A DNA stretch of 6,331 bases from Candidatus Woesearchaeota archaeon (GCA_013204355.1 JABMOA010000124.1:1-6331), one strand, 5' to 3'. Counted from the first letter of the stretch, positions 1 through 6,225 are shown. Numbers and translations are program-made. The notes: generated from the sequence alone by a model not told the origin.

Positions 1-1
1 C

Positions 2-21
2 AAAAATTTCATGAAATTTTT
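2..21. repeat. Perfect 20-base palindrome downstream of pgl
   Basis: AAAAATTTCATGAAATTTTT is self-complementary over its whole length. It lies 43 bases past the pgl stop, after a T/C-rich stretch on the minus strand (CTCTTTTTCTTTTG, plus 27-40) that could itself end transcription. It may be part of a terminator or a protein-binding site; what lies to its left is outside the window. Confidence 0.45.
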
Positions 22-63
22 TGCACAAAAGAAAAAGAGGGTTTCATATTAGCCGGTTAGAAA

Positions 64-732
64 TTACAAATCTGTCACAACATAATGTTCTTTCATGCGT
101 AATACTATTTTTGCAGGGCAATCTCTCACTGATTTATATTTATCTTGAAATCGTTCATAGGCAGTTCGTTTACTTTCTCCAAAAAATACGACCATGCCTG
201 CGGTGGCTTGCATCAGAAGTAATGGGCTCATGGACATGCGTTTCTTAGGTGGTTTTGGTGCATCATCTACAAGAAAGAAATATGCTGCATTTGAGTACAC
301 GGATGGATGTTGTGGAAATAAGGAGGCCACATGTCCATCAGGTCCAGAACTTAATAAGGCAAAATCTACACGTCCACCTAACTTTTTTAATGCAGATCTA
401 TAATCTGTAAGACCCTTATCTTTCTTTTTCATTTTGTAGGTAAAGAGATGAATATTTTCTTCATTCATCACTTGAGAGAATGGTTTCAAAACGTGTGAGT
501 TACTATCTTTATGTTTTAATGATACTAATCGTTCATCTACAAGAAAAAGATGAATTCTGTCCCAAGGCAAATCTTGTGCAATCAGATGATCAAATATACT
601 AGTTACAGATGAACCTCCTGGTACAGCAAGAACACATAATCTTTTCTTTGATAAAATGGCACGTAAGGAATTTGCCATTGTAATGGCTGCGTTTAATTCT
701 GCTTTTTCACGTATCCCTTTGATTATATTCAT
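64..732 (-). CDS. pgl: 6-phosphogluconolactonase (oxidative pentose phosphate pathway, step 2)
   Basis: This 222-residue protein hydrolyses 6-phosphoglucono-1,5-lactone to 6-phosphogluconate in the cytosol. It belongs to the glucosamine-6-phosphate isomerase/6-phosphogluconolactonase (SugarP_isomerase) fold. Visible signatures, in order, are the phosphate-binding loop PGGSS (residues 38-42), VDERLV (65-70), a serine/asparagine segment DSNSH (76-80), the catalytic-loop motif GPDGHVASLFP (130-140), and KPPKKRMSMSP (160-170), which matches the family's KPPxxRITLT stretch. His134 is the expected catalytic general base. The residues before GPDGH read SSG where most members have GMG, a mild variation. 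Length is close to the usual 220-260. The start ATG overlaps the gnd stop codon in an ATGA arrangement and has no Shine-Dalgarno sequence, so translation is probably coupled to gnd. It is the last gene of the zwf-gnd-pgl operon. Family assignment is firm; substrate is supported strongly by the neighbours. Confidence 0.93.
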   Translation of the reverse strand: MNIIKGIREKAELNAAITMANSLRAILSKKRLCVLAVPGGSSVTSIFDHLIAQDLPWDRIHLFLVDERLVSLKHKDSNSHVLKPFSQVMNEENIHLFTYKMKKKDKGLTDYRSALKKLGGRVDFALLSSGPDGHVASLFPQHPSVYSNAAYFFLVDDAPKPPKKRMSMSPLLLMQATAGMVVFFGESKRTAYERFQDKYKSVRDCPAKIVLRMKEHYVVTDL

Positions 733-1619
733 TTTTTTTCTACAGCGTGTCCTCCAAATTCATTTCTCACAGCGGAGATCACACGTTTTCCCAATTCAAA
801 ATTTTCGCCTGAAGATTGTCTAATCTTTACTGCAACGTCAAATGCTGGTGCATATCCTTTAACGGCTTCTTTAGTATGTTGTAGTTCTCCTATTGTAACA
901 CTTCCAATTTCTGTTCCAATTTCATTAAAATCTGGTCTACGTAATGCTTTTGTTGTTAAATCAATGAGCCAACTTCTCACAACAGATGAATCTTGCCAAC
1001 CTTCAGTTGCTTGGTCTAAGTCTATTTTATGTTTGAACTTGCTGAGTAATTCCATGCCTTCTGCAATTCCTTGTAAGTAAACATATTCTACAATATTATG
1101 AACGCTTTTCACGAAATGTCCAGACCCTGCAGGTCCAAAGAATTTGTACCCTTTTTCTGTTGATAATGATTTCATGAATGGTTCAACAAGATGATAATGT
1201 TCTTTTGGTCCACCGATCATTAAGGGGTATCCGTTTTCTAATCCCCACACACCACCTGAAACACCACAATCAAAAAATATTATGCCTTTTTCTTTACACC
1301 ACGCATCATGTTTCTCTGCATTTTCATAAAATGAATTTGCTCCGTTGATGATGACGTCTCCTTCTTTCAGAAGTGGAAGTACTTCTTTCATATTTTGGTC
1401 TGTAACTTCGCCTTCAGGAAGCATGAGCCATACAATTTTTTGTTCATCTAATTTTTCTACTAACTCTAGAATTGTAAATGCTGCTTCAACACCTTTTTCT
1501 GCAACCTCTTTTGTTTTTTGCGGACTTCGGTTATATGCAACTACATCATGTCCTTTATTTGCTAAACGAATCACCATGTTGTAACCCATTCTTCCTAATC
1601 CTATAAATCCGATTTTCAT
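729..1619 (-). CDS. gnd: 6-phosphogluconate dehydrogenase, decarboxylating, short form
   Basis: It oxidatively decarboxylates 6-phosphogluconate to ribulose 5-phosphate and CO2, the third step of the oxidative pentose phosphate branch. The 296 residues make it the short (GntZ/YqeC-like) form, without the long C-terminal tail of the roughly 470-residue E. coli enzyme. Seen in order: the dinucleotide-binding GLGRMG (residues 7-12); Asn30-Arg31-Ser32 after the second strand, where the Arg suggests NADP rather than NAD; the substrate motif GVSGGVWGLENG (119-130); and the catalytic stretch GHFVKSVHN (167-175) with Lys171, His174-Asn175 and Glu178. The family usually has Gly after HN; here it is Ile176. 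I chose the ATG at 1619 over the GTG at 1628 because MKIGFIGLGRMG is the normal beginning and because the GTG falls inside a good Shine-Dalgarno sequence. The stop codon overlaps the pgl start by four bases. Confidence 0.95.
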   Translation of the reverse strand: MKIGFIGLGRMGYNMVIRLANKGHDVVAYNRSPQKTKEVAEKGVEAAFTILELVEKLDEQKIVWLMLPEGEVTDQNMKEVLPLLKEGDVIINGANSFYENAEKHDAWCKEKGIIFFDCGVSGGVWGLENGYPLMIGGPKEHYHLVEPFMKSLSTEKGYKFFGPAGSGHFVKSVHNIVEYVYLQGIAEGMELLSKFKHKIDLDQATEGWQDSSVVRSWLIDLTTKALRRPDFNEIGTEIGSVTIGELQHTKEAVKGYAPAFDVAVKIRQSSGENFELGKRVISAVRNEFGGHAVEKK

Positions 1620-1624
1620 AATAT

Positions 1625-1630
1625 TCACCT
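1625..1630 (-). promoter_or_regulatory. Shine-Dalgarno site deciding the gnd start
   Basis: On the minus strand AGGTGA lies five bases before the ATG at 1619 and matches the end of the consensus AGGAGGTGAT complementary to 16S rRNA. It overlaps the zwf stop codon (TAG), so ribosomes finishing zwf would be placed to restart on gnd. It also contains the GTG at 1628 that would otherwise be read as an alternative start. Confidence 0.7.
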
Positions 1631-2996
1631 ATACACGCCAATTTATGCCGTGCTTCTTATTCCAAGAAATTAATTCCTTAGGTCCTTTACTGCCTATTGG
1701 ATATTGATAAACTTTATTGTGTTTGATACTACCTATTAATTTCCAAGCTGCTTCAATTTCATCATTTCTCACAAACACAGATTGATCGCCATTCATGACA
1801 TCCCATAATAAGTTTTCATATGCCTCTGGAGATTTTGGAAAATAATTTTCATGTGAGAAGGACATTATCACTGGTTTCACGATGTTCTTTTTAAAGGGCA
1901 CTTTTGTATTTAATTCAATTTCAAATCCTGCTTTAGGTTGAATATTCATTGTAAGATAATTTGTATCTGCCGGACATGCTTCTGAGAGAAGACATTCTAC
2001 AGGTTTAAATTTGAGATGAATACTTACTTCATTTTTATCAAGCCCCTTACCAGCTTTAATGAAAAATGGAACACCACTCCATCGTGGATTGTCAAGAGAC
2101 AATTTTAATGTTGCAAATGTTTCTGTGGTAGAATTTTTTTCCACACCCTCCTCTTGTAAATATCCTTCATATTGACCTAAAAAGACGGAATCTATTTTAA
2201 TATGTTTAAGAACTTCTGCTTTTGCATCACGTATGTAATTACCGGTTAACAATTTAGGTGGTTCCATCGCTGTTAATGCTAGTAATTGCAAAGCATGATT
2301 TTGTACAACATCATTTAATACACCATTACTATCATAGAATTTACCACGACTTCCCACAAGCAATTTTTCTTCCATTATGATTTGTACAGATTCAAGATGT
2401 TCCGCATTCCATTGAGGTTCTAAGATTCTATTGGTAAAGCGCATTAATGCAATGTTACCAACGAGCTCTTTTCCTAAGTAATGATCTATCCGATATACTT
2501 GATCTTCTGAGAATACTCTGTTAATACATTGATTAATCTTTTTTGCAGATTTCAAATCATGTCCAAATGGTTTTTCATACACAACTCGTGCATACCCCTT
2601 TGTCTTTGTGAGTTTTTTTTCTGCAAGATTTTTTGTAACGGTATCAAAATGTTGTGGAAGTGTTGCAAGATAGAATATTCTATTACCTGAAAGGGCATGC
2701 TTCTGTTCTATTTTTTCAAGAAAATCTTTGAGTTGATCATAGTTATCTTCTTCGTAGAGATCAAAAGGGATATAATAAGAAGATTTTTTAAGTGTGTTCC
2801 ATGCCTTTCTATCTACCTTACCCATACATTCATGTGCACCTGCAAGAATTTTTTCAATGGTTACTTTTGAACGTGAAAGTCCAACAAATGCTATTTTTTT
2901 AACCCTACCTGATTCTATAAGGTTATAGATTGCAGGGATTAATTTACGTTTGTTTAAATCTCCTGTTGCGCCAAGTATTATGAAGGTTACGTCCAT
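1629..2996 (-). CDS. zwf: Glucose-6-phosphate 1-dehydrogenase
   Basis: It oxidises glucose 6-phosphate to 6-phosphoglucono-1,5-lactone and reduces NAD(P), the committed first step of the oxidative pentose phosphate pathway, in the cytosol. The 455-residue protein is a little shorter than the usual 480-510. It has the N-terminal Rossmann motif GATGDLNKRKL (residues 9-19), EKPFG (141-145), the substrate signature RIDHYLGKE (169-177), and DVVQNHALQ (229-237). Asp171 and His234 are 63 residues apart, matching the Asp177/His240 catalytic pair of the Leuconostoc enzyme as I recall it. GVPFFIKAGKGL lies in the C-terminal domain. The ATG is preceded by a TATA box and needs no Shine-Dalgarno site. It is first in the zwf-gnd-pgl operon, with the gnd ribosome-binding site overlapping its stop. 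This is the classical bacterial/eukaryotic-type enzyme, not the unrelated short-chain dehydrogenase that does this job in haloarchaea. Cofactor preference cannot be settled by eye. Confidence 0.96.
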   Translation of the reverse strand: MDVTFIILGATGDLNKRKLIPAIYNLIESGRVKKIAFVGLSRSKVTIEKILAGAHECMGKVDRKAWNTLKKSSYYIPFDLYEEDNYDQLKDFLEKIEQKHALSGNRIFYLATLPQHFDTVTKNLAEKKLTKTKGYARVVYEKPFGHDLKSAKKINQCINRVFSEDQVYRIDHYLGKELVGNIALMRFTNRILEPQWNAEHLESVQIIMEEKLLVGSRGKFYDSNGVLNDVVQNHALQLLALTAMEPPKLLTGNYIRDAKAEVLKHIKIDSVFLGQYEGYLQEEGVEKNSTTETFATLKLSLDNPRWSGVPFFIKAGKGLDKNEVSIHLKFKPVECLLSEACPADTNYLTMNIQPKAGFEIELNTKVPFKKNIVKPVIMSFSHENYFPKSPEAYENLLWDVMNGDQSVFVRNDEIEAAWKLIGSIKHNKVYQYPIGSKGPKELISWNKKHGINWRV

Positions 2997-3024
2997 TTTT
3001 TTCTTGATTTAGTAATTATTTGTT

Positions 3025-3033
3025 GTATATAAG
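3025..3033 (-). promoter_or_regulatory. Archaeal-type TATA box for the zwf-gnd-pgl operon
   Basis: The minus strand reads CTTATATAC, centred about 33 bases before the zwf ATG. With the usual archaeal spacing of about 26 bases from the TATA centre to the start point, transcription would begin near 3003, leaving a leader of only 5-8 bases. No Shine-Dalgarno sequence precedes the ATG, consistent with a near-leaderless message. An inverted repeat overlaps the box. Confidence 0.6.
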
Positions 3034-3096
3034 ACTTATCATTTAGCTTCCCTTAAATAAAAAAATTTCTTCCTAAATGTAATTATTTGATAAGTC
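3029..3096. promoter_or_regulatory. Interrupted inverted repeat overlapping the zwf TATA/BRE region
   Basis: On the plus strand GACTTATC (3033-3040) is mirrored by GATAAGTC (3089-3096), and the adjoining CATTTAG (3040-3046) is mirrored by CTAAATG (3073-3079). Near the TATA box there is also a tight palindrome ATAAGACTTAT (3029-3039). The repeated GATAAGTC half-site, once over the likely BRE/TATA and once about 55 bases upstream, would suit a repressor binding two sites, but this is inference. Alternatively it is a fold in the 3' untranslated region of the upstream grx transcript. Confidence 0.35.
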
Positions 3097-3108
3097 CAGA
3101 TAAAAAAA
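3059..3108 (-). terminator. Oligo-T terminator region after the glutaredoxin gene
   Basis: Reading the minus strand downstream of grx there are two runs of seven T residues (plus-strand A runs at 3102-3108 and 3059-3065). Archaeal RNA polymerase can terminate at such runs without a stable hairpin. They lie between the grx stop and the zwf TATA box, where a terminator would separate the two units. There is no strong GC-rich stem. Confidence 0.4.
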
Positions 3109-3139
3109 TTGCAGAGAATCTAAGGGTCTGAACCATTAT

Positions 3140-3159
3140 GACAATTAATTATAATTGTC
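3140..3159. repeat. Perfect 8-base inverted repeat over the grx stop codon
   Basis: The plus strand reads GACAATTA-ATTA-TAATTGTC, two perfectly complementary 8-base arms with a 4-base loop, spanning the last codons and stop of grx. It could form a hairpin at the 3' end of the transcript. It is AT-rich, and no T run follows immediately, so a role in termination is uncertain. Confidence 0.4.
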
Positions 3160-3387
3160 TTCTAAATATTCAATAATCGCACCAGAATCTCCAACGTACC
3201 TATCACCATCTTTAATCACGGGCAGAGTGCCGACACCACTTTTTTCTTTGATTTCTTTTCGCATTGGATCTGAGGAGTCATAAGATACGTTAATTTTTTC
3301 AAATTCAATATCTTTTGCTGACATGTAATCACGTACTTTTGCACAGAATGGACATGTTTCATATTGGTATAATATTATTTTTGTCAT
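3145..3387 (-). CDS. Glutaredoxin-like thiol-disulfide oxidoreductase
   Basis: An 80-residue single-domain thioredoxin-fold protein of the glutaredoxin / GST-N-terminal type. The dithiol active site CPFC is at residues 12-15, directly after the first strand (IILYQY). The conserved cis-proline motif TLP is at 54-56, and GDS at 66-68 matches the segment that contacts the glutathione gamma-glutamyl group in glutaredoxins. Length and motif spacing are typical, and there is no signal peptide, so it acts in the cytosol, reducing disulfides or mixed disulfides. Its reductant in this organism (glutathione or another thiol) cannot be read from the sequence. The ATG lies one base after the stop of the malate:quinone oxidoreductase-like gene, implying co-transcription and probably coupled translation. 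Identification is secure at family level; the specific target is unknown. Confidence 0.9.
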   Translation of the reverse strand: MTKIILYQYETCPFCAKVRDYMSAKDIEFEKINVSYDSSDPMRKEIKEKSGVGTLPVIKDGDRYVGDSGAIIEYLEDNYN

Positions 3388-3388
3388 G

Positions 3389-4684
3389 TTAATACTTCCA
3401 CACTAAATCTTTATTAAACTTTCCTTCATCAAATTCTTTTCCTAGGAATTTTGTAATGTGTTGAACATCTATTTTTGCATTGTTTAGACATACAGATGCG
3501 CCTGGAGAAGGTGTGATGTTGAAGATGATACGATCTCCAATAATTTTTGCTTTTCCCATTTCAACCGTTTTGGTATTAACATCAACAATTTGTGGACGAA
3601 TTCCACCGATGCCTTTCCCATACCTTAATTCTGATCCTTTAACAGAAGGAATGATTTTACGGATTTCTTTTGCAAATGCGTATTTCCCAAAGTAAGGAAT
3701 ATCATAGGTCATGTTCCATAAAACATAACGATAATAAGTAGGATCTGAGACTATTTTGATTAAACTTAAAATTGCATCAATACGGAAACGGAATAATTTT
3801 AGGAAGTCTATTATTGAATTATAGTTAAATCGTTCAATCATGGGAATAACTTTTGGAATGGGACCAAAACGATTTATGTTTTTATTCATAACATCAGGGT
3901 CTCCATGTACTGCTGCAAATGGAAGTTTTGGGTTCTGCATGGTATATACTTTTCCTTTCAAATAATTTGGTCCATTAAAAAAACTTCCTGCAATTGGAAG
4001 AAGAATTAAATTCTTTGCATATCCTAATTGATGTGCAAAATATAATGAATGACCAGAAACTGCAACAACAACAACTTTTGCGTGAATGATTTTTTTGTTT
4101 GTTTTGATTGTGTAATAATCATTTTGTTTTTTGATGGTGAGAACTTTGGTATTTAATAAAATATCTTCACTTTGTGATTCTTTGACAAATGATTCTGAAA
4201 GTTTCCCATAATCTATAGCATATCCTTGTTCTGTGTATATAGCTAACAGAGGTATACCTTGGTCTCTTCCTTCCACAATTTTAGGTTCAATTTTGGCTAT
4301 TTCTTCTCGTTGAATTAAACGCATGTAGGGGAAGAGTTCTTTTCTTTCTTCATACCACAATTTTAATCTTTCAACTTCTTCTTGACCTACTGCTAAAAGC
4401 ATTTTGGGAGTATTTCTATGTAATCCTTGATGTGTATCCACATAACTTGCAACGTATGATGCTGCTTTCTTCACAGATGTAGAAGTTTTTAATGTGTAAT
4501 GAGATTCAATATCCCCAATATGTAATGTTTGAGAATTGTTTGTTCGTGCAGATTGTACTTTCGCAATCTTGTCGTATTTTTCTATGAGAAGGATATCTTT
4601 GACATCAGTGTATTTTTTCAGTGTGTAAAGGATTGATGTTCCAGTAACTCCAGCTCCGATGATTGCGACGTCATATTGTTTCAT
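3389..4684 (-). CDS. mqo: FAD-dependent malate:quinone oxidoreductase-like protein
   Basis: A flavoprotein of about 431 residues. Residue numbers here count from the upstream GTG at 4690. The N-terminal FAD fold is clear: strand YDVAIIGAG, GAGVTG (12-17), and the ribose-binding acid Glu37 in LLIEK. Next comes NNSQTLHIGDIESHY (51-65), closely resembling the ANSQT...GSIETNYT block I recall from Helicobacter/Campylobacter malate:quinone oxidoreductase. The C-terminal FNITPSPGASVCLNNA also matches that family (PSPGAT...NA). The helical stretch near 285-335 (SIIDFLKLFRF...WNMTYDIPYFGKY) fits too. Expected role: peripheral membrane oxidation of L-malate to oxaloacetate, passing electrons to a quinone. 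The related L-2-hydroxyglutarate oxidase is an alternative. The start is either GTG at 4690 or ATG at 4684; I prefer the ATG, two codons ahead of the first strand. It precedes grx by one base. No other respiratory gene is nearby. Confidence 0.72.
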   Translation of the reverse strand: MKQYDVAIIGAGVTGTSILYTLKKYTDVKDILLIEKYDKIAKVQSARTNNSQTLHIGDIESHYTLKTSTSVKKAASYVASYVDTHQGLHRNTPKMLLAVGQEEVERLKLWYEERKELFPYMRLIQREEIAKIEPKIVEGRDQGIPLLAIYTEQGYAIDYGKLSESFVKESQSEDILLNTKVLTIKKQNDYYTIKTNKKIIHAKVVVVAVSGHSLYFAHQLGYAKNLILLPIAGSFFNGPNYLKGKVYTMQNPKLPFAAVHGDPDVMNKNINRFGPIPKVIPMIERFNYNSIIDFLKLFRFRIDAILSLIKIVSDPTYYRYVLWNMTYDIPYFGKYAFAKEIRKIIPSVKGSELRYGKGIGGIRPQIVDVNTKTVEMGKAKIIGDRIIFNITPSPGASVCLNNAKIDVQHITKFLGKEFDEGKFNKDLVWKY

Positions 4685-4747
4685 ATTCACATTAAAAATT
4701 ATAAGCTCTTTAAGTGTATTGCTGTTTATTTCAAAGAAAATTTGAAT

Positions 4748-5266
4748 TTAAGGGATTCTTTTTAAAGATTTCAGTAAATAATTGTCACCTTCTTTTTCTA
4801 AGATGGCTTCTGTTTCGCCTTTATCAACAATGATTTCTTCTTTTGCTTCTGCAAGAGATGGTTTTTTGAGATCCATTTCTAAGGCTTCTATGGTCATTTC
4901 CATTTCATCTTCCATGATTTGTTTGCCTTGCCATTGAAGGTTGAGACCGTCTTCTTCTCTTCGTGGAATGACTTCAATCCCAAAGTGTGGTACTGATTGA
5001 CCTGCACTCAATCCGTTTCTTACAAGAATATTAGTACCTTGTGCGCCAAGAGATTCAAAAACTGCAATGGAAACTTTCTTTGCTGCTGACACACATTTAT
5101 TTAATGTGTCTTCTGGCACCATTTCCATAATAGGATAATGTTTTTTAGGGTAAACTGTAATTTGTCCTGGTGTTGTCACTTTATCTTTTACAGCAATAAC
5201 GATATCTTCATCTGCGTAAATGATATCTTCATTTTTGTCCAGTAAGTCACAGTATTCACATTTCAT
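4748..5266 (-). CDS. HIT-fold protein with degenerate triad and intact zinc site
   Basis: A 172-residue histidine-triad (HIT) family protein. The family's nucleotide hydrolases and transferases use an HxHxH active site. Here that position reads SVPHFGIEVIPR: His94 is kept, the central catalytic position is Gly96 and the third is Glu98. The codons read cleanly through, so this is substitution, not a frameshift. The likely zinc ligands remain: CEYC (Cys3, Cys6), His43 in PKKHY, and His94. The core runs to about residue 105. A helical, acidic stretch follows (about 115-145), then a C-terminal piece ending in a basic KSLKRIP. The start is two bases after the upstream HIT gene's stop, so the two are almost certainly co-translated. 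Hydrolase activity is unlikely; a binding, scaffold or regulatory role, perhaps as partner of the neighbouring HIT protein, is inferred. Its biological role is unknown. Confidence 0.8.
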   Translation of the reverse strand: MKCEYCDLLDKNEDIIYADEDIVIAVKDKVTTPGQITVYPKKHYPIMEMVPEDTLNKCVSAAKKVSIAVFESLGAQGTNILVRNGLSAGQSVPHFGIEVIPRREEDGLNLQWQGKQIMEDEMEMTIEALEMDLKKPSLAEAKEEIIVDKGETEAILEKEGDNYLLKSLKRIP

Positions 5267-5268
5267 AT

Positions 5269-6144
5269 TTATTTAAACAAGTTAGCAATATCATCTAACG
5301 TTACATCCTCATCTTTTGATTCATCTTCGTCGTCGTTGTTATCTTCATTATTATCATCTTCTGATTCTTCGTTATCTTCTTCTGGTTCAACTTTCTTAGG
5401 GTTGGATTTTTTTGCTTTAGGTTTTTTCTTAACTTTACTGGATTCAATACGACTTAATAATCCCCCACCCTTTTTGGTTTTTGAAATAGGTTCGTCTTCT
5501 TCTTGATCCTCGTCATCTTCTTCAACAACTTCTGTTTCTTGTTCAGGTTCATCATCGTCATCATCTAATTCATCATTAATTTCTTCTTTAAGATCTTTAA
5601 GAGTTGTTTGTTTTTCTACACCCATCAATGAAAGAATTTTATCTTGTACTGCAATTCGTACTTTCTCTTGCATAGAACCTTCAATTAATTTTTCAGTATC
5701 ATCAATAATTTTATCGCCATCTTTTCTAGGAATAAGATGAATCATGAAATGTAATGCTCTTTGACCAGCTGCTTGCCCATTTGCAATAAAGATAGAAGTC
5801 CCACCAACCTTTAATCCTCTAAGTAATGCTTGTGATAATCGTTTGGATATTTTAAATAAATGTTGCAAGACGTCGTCCGGTACTTGTGGCATGATTGCAT
5901 AATGTTCTTTTGGAATGAGAAGGAGATGTCCTTTAGTTGCTGGTTGGATATCTAGAATTGCAATACATTGTTTATCTTCATAAATTTTCTTAGAAGGAAC
6001 TTTACCTTCAACGATTTGACAGAAGATGCATTGTTGCTTTTGTAAGTCTGCGATTTCTTCAGGAGACATGTTCTTTAGCTTTTCTTCTAGCTCTTTACGT
6101 TCTTTTGGAGATAAGTCTTCTATAGATTTGGGCTGTTTGGCCAT
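5269..6144 (-). CDS. HIT-fold protein with Met in place of the catalytic His and a long charged tail
   Basis: A 291-residue protein with four parts. Residues 1-38 are a helical, charged lead (SIEDLSPKERKELEE..., SPEEIADLQKQQ). Residues 39-145 are a HIT domain: CIFC (Cys39, Cys42), His81 in PKEHY, and the triad region LHFMIHLIPR. Residues 146-188 look helical. Residues 190-280 are low-complexity, alternating acidic (190-218), basic KKKPKAKKSNPKK (239-251) and acidic again (253-280). The protein ends in a short hydrophobic VTLDDIANLFK. In the canonical HxHxH the middle residue is the nucleophile; here the order is His132, Met134, His136, so normal nucleotidyl transfer is doubtful. The zinc set Cys39/Cys42/His81/His132 is intact. 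DPANN archaea carry similar HFMIH versions, as I recall. It is the first gene after a strong TATA box and is coupled to a second HIT gene. No function is assigned beyond the fold. Confidence 0.85.
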   Translation of the reverse strand: MAKQPKSIEDLSPKERKELEEKLKNMSPEEIADLQKQQCIFCQIVEGKVPSKKIYEDKQCIAILDIQPATKGHLLLIPKEHYAIMPQVPDDVLQHLFKISKRLSQALLRGLKVGGTSIFIANGQAAGQRALHFMIHLIPRKDGDKIIDDTEKLIEGSMQEKVRIAVQDKILSLMGVEKQTTLKDLKEEINDELDDDDDEPEQETEVVEEDDEDQEEDEPISKTKKGGGLLSRIESSKVKKKPKAKKSNPKKVEPEEDNEESEDDNNEDNNDDEDESKDEDVTLDDIANLFK

Positions 6145-6165
6145 GGTATTTGGAATGGGAGGAAG

Positions 6166-6177
6166 TTTATAAATATA
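6166..6177 (-). promoter_or_regulatory. Archaeal TATA box giving a leaderless HIT transcript
   Basis: The minus strand reads TATATTTATAAA, with the TTTATAAA core centred about 25 bases before the A of the ATG at 6144. That spacing puts the transcription start at or next to the start codon. No Shine-Dalgarno sequence lies in the gap (AAACTTCCTCCCATTCC). This is the clearest archaeal signal in the window and likely drives at least both HIT genes. Confidence 0.75.
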
Positions 6178-6183
6178 GTGCTG

Positions 6184-6197
6184 TTGGAAATATCCAA
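6184..6197. promoter_or_regulatory. Small inverted repeat upstream of the HIT promoter
   Basis: TTGGA-AATA-TCCAA, two perfect 5-base arms, lies a few bases upstream of the TATA box where an activator or repressor could act. Short and possibly chance in AT-rich DNA. Confidence 0.25.
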
Positions 6198-6225
6198 TAA
6201 CACCCCCACAATTAAAAATTTTAAC

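Noticed and set aside
21..403. Two plus-strand open frames opposite pgl and its 3' flank
   Set aside because: They are antisense to the conserved pgl coding sequence, with no domain, promoter or ribosome site.
1345..1584. Plus-strand open frame opposite gnd
   Set aside because: It lies wholly antisense to a gene with clear catalytic motifs, and its serine-rich translation has no recognisable domain.
1620..1628. GTG at 1628 as the gnd start
   Set aside because: It sits inside the AGGTGA ribosome-binding site, and the family's N-terminus fits the ATG at 1619.
3480..3695. Plus-strand open frame opposite the mqo-like gene
   Set aside because: It mirrors the conserved C-terminal coding region of the flavoprotein and has no features of its own.
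4691..4747. Hairpin terminator (TTCAAA-TTTTC-TTTGAA on the minus strand) and a TATA box before the mqo-like gene
   Set aside because: The stem is short and AT-only, the best TATA-like string (CTTAAAGA near 4711) is weak, and TTATAA at 4699-4704 is too close to the ATG. Whether the HIT and mqo-grx units are separate transcripts stays open.
4973..4987. Frameshift or sequencing error destroying the HIT triad of the second HIT protein
   Set aside because: The frame is open and similar to HIT proteins on both sides (GQSVPH before, VIPR after), so the changes are substitutions.
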